In this document: piece after piece, positions 17,094 to 25,222 of the stretch | How the letters are laid out: each line of letters starts with the position of its first letter | Position numbering within the stretch: position 1 is the stretch's first letter | NCBI RefSeq assembly: GCF_023223525.1 | Contig: NZ_JALPRX010000065.1 | Span: forward strand, 1-64,000 | Direction of reading: 5' to 3' | Source: Roseomonas acroporae | GTDB lineage: Bacteria > Pseudomonadota > Alphaproteobacteria > Acetobacterales > Acetobacteraceae | DNA: 64,000 bases | The notes under the pieces: model-generated | Told to the model about the DNA's origin: nothing | Seen by the model: the letters and a program-made list of their open reading frames with translations, nothing else | Database searches by the model: none | Translations under genes and position numbers: made by a program

Positions 17094-17777
17094 ATGCTGC
17101 GCCAGCTCTACTCCGTGAACCAGCTCGCCGAGGAGCTGGGCATCACCCCGCGCACGATCCGCTTCTACGAGTCGCAGGGTCTGATCGCGCCGAACCGCGC
17201 CGGCACCACGCGGGTGCTGGACCGGCGCGACCGGGCGCGGCTGATGCTGATCCTGCGCGGCAAGCGGCTGGGCTTCTCGCTGCAGGAGATCGGGGAGTAC
17301 CTCGACCTCTACGACACGGACCGCAGCCAGGTCGGGCAGATGCGGCGGCTGCTGGAGAAGGTGCGCGAGCGCGTCGCGCTGCTGGAGCGGCAGCGCCAGG
17401 ATCTCGACCAGGCCCTGCGGGAGTTGCGCGACATCGAGCGGCAGGCGACCGAGGCGCTATCGGAACGGGAAGCCCCCGGCGGGGTGGCCGCGGGAGCGGC
17501 CGACGGCATGGCCGGGGCGGCGCCCGTGGCGCAGCCGGCCACGGCGGCGCCGTCGGAAGCGCGACCGGAAGCCCCGGAGGACGCGCGGGAACGGCACCGG
17601 GCGACAGCCGCCGGCATGTCCCCGGGCGCCACGCCTGGGAAGGCCCAGGGGGCAGCCCAGAGGGAAGCCCAAGGGGAAGCCCAGGGGAAAGCCCAGGGCG
17701 CGGCCCGGGCCAGGGCGGCGGAACGGCAGCGGCAGGCCGGCGCGGCGCCGCCCTCCCGCCGGAAGACGTCTCAATAG
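17094..17777 (+). CDS. MerR family regulator with long low-complexity tail (putative fatty-acid/LiuR-like regulator)
   Basis: A 227-residue DNA-binding protein. Residues 1-70 form the HTH (YSVNQLAEELGITPRTIRFYESQGLI ... TRVLDRRDRARL) and residues about 75-125 a coiled coil with KRLGFSLQEIGEYLDLYD, as in LiuR-type regulators. From about 126 to the end the sequence is an Ala/Gly/Gln/Arg-rich tail with AQGE/AQGK units, absent from ordinary family members (about 130-150 aa). ATG 17094 (MLRQLYSV) was preferred over ATG 16989. Its location between fadD and the thiolase makes it the likely ligand-responsive controller of this fatty-acid island and of the fadL operator. Confidence 0.82.
   Translation: MLRQLYSVNQLAEELGITPRTIRFYESQGLIAPNRAGTTRVLDRRDRARLMLILRGKRLGFSLQEIGEYLDLYDTDRSQVGQMRRLLEKVRERVALLERQRQDLDQALRELRDIERQATEALSEREAPGGVAAGAADGMAGAAPVAQPATAAPSEARPEAPEDARERHRATAAGMSPGATPGKAQGAAQREAQGEAQGKAQGAARARAAERQRQAGAAPPSRRKTSQ
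17636..17706 (+). repeat. 12-bp period repeats in the MerR tail
   Basis: Imperfect copies of a 12-base GGGGAAGCCCAA-like unit run through this stretch and encode a four-residue AQGE/AQGK periodicity. The repeat keeps frame, so the tail is probably translated rather than a frameshift artefact. Confidence 0.65.
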
Positions 17778-17853
17778 GAAGGGAAGCGGCCACGGTGCCC
17801 TTCCCGGCCGCCCGAGGGACCTCCCCGGCGGCGGCAGCGAACGGAGCACTGGC

Positions 17854-18993
17854 ATGACCGACGTGGTGATCGCGGCCTATCGCCGATCTCCCTTCCACCT
17901 CGCGCACAAGGGCGATCTGGCCCGGGTGCGCCCCGACGAGATGGCCGCCCAGGTGGTGCGCGCCATGGTCGCCGATTCCGGCGCCGATCCGGAGGCGATC
18001 GAGGACCTGGTCCTCGGCTGCGCCTTCCCGGAGGGCGAGCAGGGGCTGAACGTGGCCCGCCTCGTCTCCTTCCTCGCCGGGCTGCCGCAGGGCGCGGGGG
18101 CGGTGACGGTGAACCGCTTCTGCGGCTCCTCCATGCAGTCCGTGCACCAGGCGGCGGGCGCCATCCGCATGGGCGCGGGCGAGGCCTTCGTCTGCGCCGG
18201 CGTCGAGAGCATGACGCGGGTGCCGATGATGGGCTTCAACCCGATGCCGCATCCCGGCCTCGCCGCGCGCTACCCCGCCGCCTACGTGAACATGGGGGAG
18301 ACGGCGGAGAACGTGGCGACGCGCCATCAGGTGTCGCGCGCCGAGCAGGAGGCCTTCGCGGTGGAGAGCCAGCGGCGCGCCGCCGCCGCGCGCGAGGCCG
18401 GCAGGTTCGCCGCCGAGATCGTGCCGATCGACACCGGCAAGGGCACCGTCGCGCAGGATGGCTGCATCCGCGAGGGGACCACGGCCGAGGGCCTCGCCGC
18501 GCTCAAGCCCGCCTTCCGCGCCGACGGCACCGTCACCGCCGGCACCTCCTCGCCGCTGACCGACGGCGCCTCGGCCCTGCTGGTGTGCAGCGCGGCGCAT
18601 GCGAAGGCGCGGGGCATGACGCCGCTCGCGCGGGTGAAGTCGATCGCCGTCTCCGGCTGCTCGCCCGAGGTGATGGGGCTCGGCCCGATCGGCGCCTCGC
18701 GCAAGGCGCTGGCGCGGGCCGGCATCGCGGCGCGCGACCTCGACGTGGTGGAGCTGAACGAGGCCTTCGCCAGCCAGGCCATCGCCTGCATGCGCGAGCT
18801 GGGGCTCGATCCGGCCAAGGTGAACATCGACGGCGGCGCCATCGCGCTCGGCCACCCGCTGGGGGCGACGGGCGCGCGCATCGTCGGCAAGGCGGCGGCG
18901 CTGCTGCAGCGCGAGGGCGGCCGCTACGCGCTGGCGACGCAGTGCATCGGCGGCGGCCAGGGCATCGCGACGGTGCTGGAGAGCGTGGCATGA
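17854..18993 (+). CDS. fadA: Acetyl-CoA C-acyltransferase (3-ketoacyl-CoA thiolase)
   Basis: A 379-residue thiolase cleaving 3-ketoacyl-CoA to acetyl-CoA and a shortened acyl-CoA. The active residues are all visible: nucleophile Cys in NRFCGSSMQSVHQA (about residue 90), VVELNEAFASQA near 300, His in GHPLGATGAR near 333, and second Cys in ATQCIGGGQG near 363. GGAG precedes ATG 17854. Its stop overlaps the next start by 4 bases (ATGA), so translation is probably coupled with the HAD-ECH gene, giving a beta-oxidation complex operon like Bacillus fadNAE. Confidence 0.92.
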   Translation: MTDVVIAAYRRSPFHLAHKGDLARVRPDEMAAQVVRAMVADSGADPEAIEDLVLGCAFPEGEQGLNVARLVSFLAGLPQGAGAVTVNRFCGSSMQSVHQAAGAIRMGAGEAFVCAGVESMTRVPMMGFNPMPHPGLAARYPAAYVNMGETAENVATRHQVSRAEQEAFAVESQRRAAAAREAGRFAAEIVPIDTGKGTVAQDGCIREGTTAEGLAALKPAFRADGTVTAGTSSPLTDGASALLVCSAAHAKARGMTPLARVKSIAVSGCSPEVMGLGPIGASRKALARAGIAARDLDVVELNEAFASQAIACMRELGLDPAKVNIDGGAIALGHPLGATGARIVGKAAALLQREGGRYALATQCIGGGQGIATVLESVA

Positions 18994-21335
18994 GCGCGGC
19001 CGGCCAGGAAGGGGCTCACCCGCCGGCGATCCGCCGCGCCGCGGTGATCGGCGCCGGCGTGATGGGCGCGGGCATCGCGGCGCAGATCGCCAATGCCGGC
19101 ACGCCGGTGCTGCTGCTCGACATCGTGCCGGGCGCCGCCGCCAGGGCGGTGCAGACCATGCTGAAGGCCGATCCGGCGCCCTTCATGCACAGGGCCGCCG
19201 CGAAGCGGGTGCAGCCGGGCGACCTCGACGCCGACTTCGCGAAGCTCGCCGAATGCGACTGGATCGTCGAGGCGATCGTGGAGCGCCCCGACCTCAAGCG
19301 CGCCCTGTACGGGCGGCTGGAGGGGGTGCGCAAGGCGGGCTCGATCGTCTCCTCCAACACCTCCACCATCCCGCTGCGCGACCTGACCGCCGGGCTGCCG
19401 GACCGCTTCGCCGCCGACTTCCTGATCACCCACTTCTTCAACCCGCCGCGCTACATGCGGCTGCTGGAGCTGGTGGCCGGGCCGGCGACCCGCCCCGACG
19501 CCGTGGCGGCGATCCGCGACTTCGCCGACCGCGCCCTGGGCAAGACGGTGGTGGAGTGCCGCGACACGCCGGGCTTCATCGCCAACCGCATCGGCACGCT
19601 GTGGCTGCAATCGGCGATCAACCACGCCGTCGACCTGCGCCTGACCATCGAGGAGGCGGACGCGGTGGTCGGGCGGCCCATGGGCATCCCGAAGACCGGC
19701 GTGTTCGGGCTGATCGACCTGGTCGGGCTCGACCTGATGCCGCACGTCGCCAACAGCCTGCTGGCGACGCTGCCCGAAGGCGACGCCTACCGCGCCCTGC
19801 ACCGCGAGCACGGGACCATCACGGGGCTGATCGCCGCCGGCCGCACCGGCCGCAAGAGCGGCAAGGGCGGCTTCTACACGCGCGCGAAGGATGCCGAGGG
19901 CAACAGCCTCAAGCGCGCCATCGACCTCTGGACCGGCGAGGACCGGCCGAGCGCGAAGCCGTCGCTGGAAAGCCTCGACCTCGGTTCGCGCAACCTGCGC
20001 GCCCTGGCCGAGCACCCGGATCGCGGCGGCCGCTACGCCCGCGCCGTGCTGCTCGACACGCTCGCCTACGCCGCCTCGCTGGTGCCGGAGATCGCCGACG
20101 ACGTCACCGCCGTCGATGCGGCGATGCGCCTCGGCTATGCCTGGAAGTACGGCCCGTTCGAGCTGATCGACCGGCTCGGCCCGGGCTGGCTCGCCGCGGC
20201 GCTGCGCGCGGCGGACCGGCCGGTGCCGCCGCTGCTGGAACTCGCCGGCGAGCGGCCCTTCTACCGCACCGAGGCTGGCACGCTGCAATTCCTCGGCCTG
20301 GACGGCGACTACCACGACGTGGTCCGCCCCGAGGGCGTGCTGCTGCTGGCCGACGTCAAGCGGCGAAGCAAGCCGCTGGCGCGCAACGGCTCGGCCAGCC
20401 TGTGGGACATCGGGGACGGCGTCGCCTGCCTCGAATTCCACACCAAGATGAACGCGATGGACCCCGACATCCTGGCGCTGATCGGCAAGGCCGTCGGCAT
20501 GGGCAGGAAGGGCGCGTTCAGGGCGCTGGTGATCCACAACGAGGGCTCGCACTTCTCCGCCGGCGCCAATCTCGGCCTCGCCCTGTTCGCCGCCAACATC
20601 GCCGCCTGGGGCGAGATCGAAGGGCTGGTGGAGGGCGGCCAGAAGGCCTACCGGGCGCTGCGCGAGGCGCCCTTCCCGGTGGTCGGCGCCCCTTCCGGCA
20701 TGGCGCTCGGCGGCGGCTGCGAGGTGCTGCTGCACTGCGACGCGGTGCAGGCGCATGCCGAGAGCTATATCGGGCTGGTCGAGGTCGGCGTCGGGCTGAT
20801 CCCGGGCTGGGGCGGCTGCACCACCATGCTGCGCCGCTGGTCCGCCGCGCCCGGCCTGCCGAAGGGGCCGATGCCGCCGCTCTCGAAGGTGTTCGAGATG
20901 ATCTCGACCGCGCAGGTGGCGAAGTCCGCCTTCGAGGCGCGCGAGATGCTGCTGCTGCGCGAGGGCGACGGCATCACCATGAACCGTGACCGGCTGCTGG
21001 CCGACGCCAAGGCGCGCGCGCTGGCCCTGGTGGAGGGCTACGAGGCGCCGAAGCCCGGCACGCTGCGCGTCGCCGGCCCCACCGGGCAGGCGGCGCTGCG
21101 CCTGGCCGTGGACGGCTTCGCGCAGCTCGGCAAGGCGACGCCGCACGACGTGGTGGTGTGCGGCTACCTCGCCGAGACCCTGACCGGCGGCGCCAGGGGC
21201 GACTTCATCGACGAGACGCCCGAGGACGCGATCCTGAAGCTCGAGCGGCAATCCTTCATGGCGCTGGTGCGCCACCCCGCCACCCTGGCCCGGGTCGAGC
21301 ACATGCTCGAGACCGGCCGCCCGCTGCGCAACTGA
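18990..21335 (+). CDS. fadN: 3-hydroxyacyl-CoA dehydrogenase / enoyl-CoA hydratase fusion (FadN-type domain order)
   Basis: A 781-residue bifunctional beta-oxidation enzyme. The NAD-dependent hydroxyacyl-CoA dehydrogenase is N-terminal: AAVIGAGVMGAGIAAQIANAG at 14-34, IVSSNTSTIPL near 120, catalytic His in LITHFFNPPRYMRLLELV near 150, and TPGFIANRIG near 193. The crotonase domain is C-terminal: SHFSAGANLGL near 520, GMALGGGCEVLLHCD with one catalytic Glu near 577, and VEVGVGLIPGWGG with the second near 596. This order is the reverse of E. coli FadB and matches Bacillus FadN (about 789 aa). The ATG 18990 overlaps the thiolase stop by 4 bases; the acyl-CoA dehydrogenase follows after 13 bases. 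Confidence 0.92.
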   Translation: MSAAGQEGAHPPAIRRAAVIGAGVMGAGIAAQIANAGTPVLLLDIVPGAAARAVQTMLKADPAPFMHRAAAKRVQPGDLDADFAKLAECDWIVEAIVERPDLKRALYGRLEGVRKAGSIVSSNTSTIPLRDLTAGLPDRFAADFLITHFFNPPRYMRLLELVAGPATRPDAVAAIRDFADRALGKTVVECRDTPGFIANRIGTLWLQSAINHAVDLRLTIEEADAVVGRPMGIPKTGVFGLIDLVGLDLMPHVANSLLATLPEGDAYRALHREHGTITGLIAAGRTGRKSGKGGFYTRAKDAEGNSLKRAIDLWTGEDRPSAKPSLESLDLGSRNLRALAEHPDRGGRYARAVLLDTLAYAASLVPEIADDVTAVDAAMRLGYAWKYGPFELIDRLGPGWLAAALRAADRPVPPLLELAGERPFYRTEAGTLQFLGLDGDYHDVVRPEGVLLLADVKRRSKPLARNGSASLWDIGDGVACLEFHTKMNAMDPDILALIGKAVGMGRKGAFRALVIHNEGSHFSAGANLGLALFAANIAAWGEIEGLVEGGQKAYRALREAPFPVVGAPSGMALGGGCEVLLHCDAVQAHAESYIGLVEVGVGLIPGWGGCTTMLRRWSAAPGLPKGPMPPLSKVFEMISTAQVAKSAFEAREMLLLREGDGITMNRDRLLADAKARALALVEGYEAPKPGTLRVAGPTGQAALRLAVDGFAQLGKATPHDVVVCGYLAETLTGGARGDFIDETPEDAILKLERQSFMALVRHPATLARVEHMLETGRPLRN

Positions 21336-21348
21336 GAGGGCCGGACCG

Positions 21349-23133
21349 ATGCCGAGCTACAAGGCGCCGCTGCGCGACATGCGCTTCGTGCTGGAGCAGG
21401 TGGCCGATCTCGAACGGCTGCGTGCCCTGCCGGGCTGCGAGGAGGTGACGACCGAGCTGGTCGACCCGATCATGGAGGAGGCGGCGAAGCTGTGCGAGGA
21501 GGTGCTGCTGCCCCTCAACCGCAGCGGCGACGAGGAGGGCTGCCACTACGAGAACGGCGTGGTCCGCACCCCCGCCGGCTTCCGCGACGCCTACCGCATG
21601 CTGCGCGAGGGCGGCTGGCCGGCGCTGCACTGCGACCCCGAATACGGCGGCCAGGGCCTGCCGCGCACGGTGAGCCTGCTGTTCGAGGAGATGATGTGCT
21701 CCGCGAACCTCTCCTTCGGCATGTATCCGGGCCTGTCGCACGGCGCCTACACCGCGCTGCACGCCTTCGGCTCGGAGGCGCTGAAGGCGCTCTACCTGCC
21801 CCGGCTGGTCTCGGGCGAGTGGACCGGCACGATGTGCCTGACCGAGCCGCATTGCGGCACCGATCTCGGCCTGATCCGCACGAAGGCCGTGCCGGAGGGC
21901 GACGGCAGCTACCGCATCACCGGCAGCAAGATCTTCATCTCGGCGGGCGAGCACGATCTCGCCGAGAACATCGTCCACCTGGTGCTGGCGAAGCTGCCGG
22001 ACGCGCCGCCGGGGGTGAAGGGCATCAGCCTGTTCCTGGTGCCGAAATTCCTGCCCGACGGGCAGGGCCAGCCCGGCGCGCGCAACGGCGTCTCCTGCGC
22101 CTCCATCGAGCACAAGATGGGGATCAAGGCCTCCGCCACCTGCGCGATGAATTTCGACGAGGCGACGGGCTGGCTGGTGGGCGCGCCGCACAAGGGCCTG
22201 CGCGCCATGTTCGCCATGATGAACGAGGAGCGCTTGGCGGTCGGCATCCAGGGCCTCGGCCTCGCCGAGATCAGCTACCAGAACGCCGCCGCCTACGCGA
22301 AGGACCGGCTGCAGGGCCGCGCCCTGGGCGGCACCCGCTACCCGGAGAAGCCGGCCGACCCGATCATCGTCCACCCCGACGTGCGCCGCATGCTGCTGAC
22401 CATGCGCGCCTCCATCGAGGGCTGCCGCGCCCTCGGCCTGCTGACGGCGCTGGAGCAGGACGTCGCCACCCGCAGCACCGACCCGGCGACGCGGCAGGAG
22501 GCCGAGGACTATGTCGCGCTGCTGACGCCGGTGGTGAAGGCGCTGTTCACCGATCTCGGCTCGGAGGCGGCCAATCTCGGCATGCAGGTGCTGGGCGGGC
22601 ACGGCTACATCCGCGAATGGGGCATGGAGCAGTACGTGCGCGACGCCCGCATCGCGCAGATCTACGAGGGCACGAACGGCATCCAGGCGCTCGACCTGGT
22701 CGGCCGCAAGCTGCCCGCCCATGCCGGGCGCTACCTGCGCCGCTTCTTCCACCCGGTGCTCGACTACATCGAGAGCCGCGGCGAGGACGAGGCGATGGCC
22801 GAGTTCATCCTGCCGCTGTCCAAGGCCTTCGGCCGGCTGCAGCAATGCACCGCCGAGGTGGCGCGGCGCGGCTTCGCCGACCCGTTCGAGGCCGGCGCCG
22901 CCGCGACCGACTACCTGCGCCTGTTCGGGCTGACGGCACTCGGCCATGTCTGGGCGCGCATGGCGGAGGCGTCGCTGCGCGGGCTGGAGGGCGGGGACGC
23001 CGATTTCCACAAGGCCAAGCTCGCCACAGCGCGCTTCTTCTTCGCGCGCATCCTGCCGCAGACCGGCGCGCTCTCGGCCGCCATCCTGGCGGGCGGCGAG
23101 ACGCTGCGGGCGATGGAGGACGCCGCGTTCTGA
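21349..23133 (+). CDS. fadE: Acyl-CoA dehydrogenase (FadE/DmdC-like, C-terminally extended)
   Basis: A 594-residue FAD-dependent acyl-CoA dehydrogenase for the first beta-oxidation step. Features: N-terminal MPSYKAPLRDMRFVLEQV, typical of the long subgroup; CLTEPHCGTDLG (about 164-175) at the flavin site; GSKIFISAGEHD; and GGHGYIREWGMEQYVRDARI. YEGTNGIQALDLVGRKL near 440-456 includes the catalytic Glu, then a C-terminal extension carries YIESRGEDEAM. Length equals the Bacillus FadE/DmdC group (about 590). It is the last gene of the thiolase-fadN-fadE operon and converges on the MscS gene. GC-rich hairpins between the two (23152-23184) could terminate both. Confidence 0.92.
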   Translation: MPSYKAPLRDMRFVLEQVADLERLRALPGCEEVTTELVDPIMEEAAKLCEEVLLPLNRSGDEEGCHYENGVVRTPAGFRDAYRMLREGGWPALHCDPEYGGQGLPRTVSLLFEEMMCSANLSFGMYPGLSHGAYTALHAFGSEALKALYLPRLVSGEWTGTMCLTEPHCGTDLGLIRTKAVPEGDGSYRITGSKIFISAGEHDLAENIVHLVLAKLPDAPPGVKGISLFLVPKFLPDGQGQPGARNGVSCASIEHKMGIKASATCAMNFDEATGWLVGAPHKGLRAMFAMMNEERLAVGIQGLGLAEISYQNAAAYAKDRLQGRALGGTRYPEKPADPIIVHPDVRRMLLTMRASIEGCRALGLLTALEQDVATRSTDPATRQEAEDYVALLTPVVKALFTDLGSEAANLGMQVLGGHGYIREWGMEQYVRDARIAQIYEGTNGIQALDLVGRKLPAHAGRYLRRFFHPVLDYIESRGEDEAMAEFILPLSKAFGRLQQCTAEVARRGFADPFEAGAAATDYLRLFGLTALGHVWARMAEASLRGLEGGDADFHKAKLATARFFFARILPQTGALSAAILAGGETLRAMEDAAF

Positions 23134-23217
23134 GGCGGCGGCGAAGCGCAGGGCGCGGCCGGCGCCGCCCGCTCCCCGAGTGGGGCCGGCGCGCGGCGGC
23201 GCGGCGGGCCGGACGCC

Positions 23218-24648
23218 TCAGCGCAGGTGGAAGAAGGCGCGCAGCCGGCCGAGCAGGTCCTCGCGGCTCGGCGGCGCCGGGCGCTGCTCCTCCGGCACCT
23301 GGCTGTGCCGGTGCAGGCGCGCCTGCCGCTCGGCCATGATCGTCGCCAGCCCGTCGCCGATCTCGGGGCGCCGCCGCAGGATCGGGTCGAGATGCTCCCG
23401 GCGCACCTCGTACACCACGGCGTCGGTCACGGCGACCACGGTGGCGCTGCGCGGCTGCCCGGTCAGCAGCGACATCTCGCCGAGCACGGCGCCGGGCACG
23501 TGGCGGTCGATCGCCACCGCCTCGCCGCCGTCGCGGCTGACCAGGATGTCGAGCACCCCCTCGGCCAGGATGTAGAGCGACTGCCCCTCCTCGCCCTGCC
23601 GCATCAGCCGCTCGCCCTGGCGCAGGGTGCGCGGCGCCATGTGCGCGGCGAGCTCGGCGAACTCGCCGCCCTCGAAGGGGCGGAACAGCTCGACGTTGCG
23701 CAGCAGCGTCTCGCGCCGCGGCCGCGCCATCGCCGGGTCCGGCCGGGCGAGGTGGACGTCCACGTCGCGCCGGGGCAGGCCGAGCCCGGCCTGCTGCAGG
23801 GCGCGCAGCACGGCGGTGGCGACGGCATCGCGGCAGGGCACCTCGCGCCCGTAGTCGGGCACCATGAACACCACGCGGTACATCGCCGCGCCGTCCACGA
23901 ACTCGGTGAGCTGCACGATCGGCGCGAGGTCGGGGAATTGCCGTGCCGCGTCCAGCGCCGCGCCGAGCAGGATGCGCCGCGCCCGGTCCACCGGCACGGC
24001 GGCGTCGATCGGCACGCGCAGGGAGGTGCGGTAGCTGCCGCCCCCGCCGCCATTCCCCGGCCCCCCGCCGGGGCCGGTCTCGGACGCGCCGTAATTGGTC
24101 AGCCGCCGCCCGGCGATCAGCCCGTTGGGCACGATGTGGGTGATGCCCTCGCGCGAGCGCAGCCGGGTGGCGCGCCAGTTCACCTCCACCACGCGGCCCG
24201 TGTACCCGTCCGCCGCCTCGATCCAGTCCCCGTCGCGGTAGGGCCGCTCCACGCCGAGGGCGATGCCCGAGAACACGTCGCCGATGATGTTGCGCAGCGC
24301 GAAGCCGACCACGGCGATGGTGACGGAGGAGGTGGCGATCAGCCCGGTGGCGGGCCACTCGAACACCAGCAGCAGGATCGCGACCACGGTGGCGGCGAAC
24401 AGCGCCGCGGTCAGCAGGTCGGTCAGCAGGCGCGGATGGCCCTGGAGCAGCAGGGCCAGCAGCCTCGCGCCGGCCCAGGCGAGGGCCAGCCAGGCGCCGG
24501 CGCCGGTCCCGTCGCGCAGCACCGAGGCGGCCATGCCCTCGGGGTCGAGCCGCAGCCATGCCGTCACCGGCGCGGCGAGCGCGTAGGCGAGGAAGCCGAG
24601 CAGGGAGAGCAGCAGCGGGCCGATCAGCGGCCGGTAGCCACGCGACAT
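23218..24648 (-). CDS. Mechanosensitive (MscS) ion channel fused to a cyclic nucleotide-binding domain
   Basis: A 476-residue inner-membrane protein. Four hydrophobic helices (residues about 5-25, 48-65, 75-98, 103-130) lead into the MscS pore/beta domain ITVVGFALRN-like IAVVGFALRNIIGDVFSGIALGVERPYRDGDWIE. VEVNWRATRLRSREG follows, then an MscS C-terminal sheet with a Gly-rich loop (GPGGGPGNGGGGG). Residues about 335-450 form a cNMP-binding domain: LFRPFEGGEFAELA, GQSLYILAEGVLDILV and GEMSLLTGQPRSATVVA, in which the phosphate-binding Glu and Arg are present. This architecture fits the cyclic-nucleotide-gated MscS subgroup, so opening may respond to cAMP/cGMP as well as tension. ATG 24648 is chosen; upstream in-frame ATGs add a basic, Gly-rich stretch. 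Confidence 0.88.
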   Translation of the reverse strand: MSRGYRPLIGPLLLSLLGFLAYALAAPVTAWLRLDPEGMAASVLRDGTGAGAWLALAWAGARLLALLLQGHPRLLTDLLTAALFAATVVAILLLVFEWPATGLIATSSVTIAVVGFALRNIIGDVFSGIALGVERPYRDGDWIEAADGYTGRVVEVNWRATRLRSREGITHIVPNGLIAGRRLTNYGASETGPGGGPGNGGGGGSYRTSLRVPIDAAVPVDRARRILLGAALDAARQFPDLAPIVQLTEFVDGAAMYRVVFMVPDYGREVPCRDAVATAVLRALQQAGLGLPRRDVDVHLARPDPAMARPRRETLLRNVELFRPFEGGEFAELAAHMAPRTLRQGERLMRQGEEGQSLYILAEGVLDILVSRDGGEAVAIDRHVPGAVLGEMSLLTGQPRSATVVAVTDAVVYEVRREHLDPILRRRPEIGDGLATIMAERQARLHRHSQVPEEQRPAPPSREDLLGRLRAFFHLR

Positions 24649-25222
24649 CGACACCCCGTTCCGGCCGTCTCGCCCCGATTGGCCGCGCCGTTTCCCGTCC
24701 CGCCCCCGCGCCATCCCCCGCGCCATCCCCCACCGGGGGCCGGGAGACCCGGCGGCCCGAATCCGGCCGCCGGATCGCGCACTGCCTGCAATCAGCCATC
24801 GGCGCGGTCCTGTCCAGCGGGTCCTGTCCGGCGGTCCGGGCGGGTGGTTCGGCGAGGTGATGCCCGCGTGGGATGGCCCGTGCGGGGGCGGTGGAGGGCG
24901 GGAGCCGGCCCGCCGTGCGGCCGGGGCAGGCCGGAGCGGCGGCCGGCTGCCGCCCCGCGCCGACGGCTCCGGCCCGCCGGACCGTTGCCCTGCCGACCGA
25001 TGGCCGACGCCGGCCGACCGACGGCCATCGCGTGCATGCCCGTCCCGCCGCCCGCGCCGTCGGCCGTCGACCATCCGCCGTCGACCATCCTTCGACGACT
25101 ATCCTTCGATGGCCATCAGAAAACGTTTTCACTAACGCGCGAAGCCTGCCGCGCCAGGGTTGATCCGCCCCGCACCGGTCCACAAGGTGATGCTGCACCG
25201 CAGCAATGCCGGAAATGCCCCG
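24649..25222. other. 574-base divergent intergenic region with degenerate repeats
   Basis: It separates the divergent MscS-CNB and MFS genes. Between about 24990 and 25120 there are many imperfect copies of short GACCATCC/GACGGCCATC/TCGACCATCC words, some in inverted orientation. They give apparent ORFs on all strands but no protein family. Composition falls near 25100-25140, where the GAAAACGTTTTC palindrome lies. No gene is supported. Confidence 0.5.
25119..25130 (+). promoter_or_regulatory. Perfect 12-bp palindrome GAAAACGTTTTC (LacI-family-like operator)
   Basis: This AT-rich palindrome stands out in GC-rich DNA about 92 bases before the MFS start. GAAAACGTTTTC with a central CG is the shape of LacI/GalR-family operators. 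No LacI-type gene is in the window, so the regulator would be encoded elsewhere. Confidence 0.55.
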
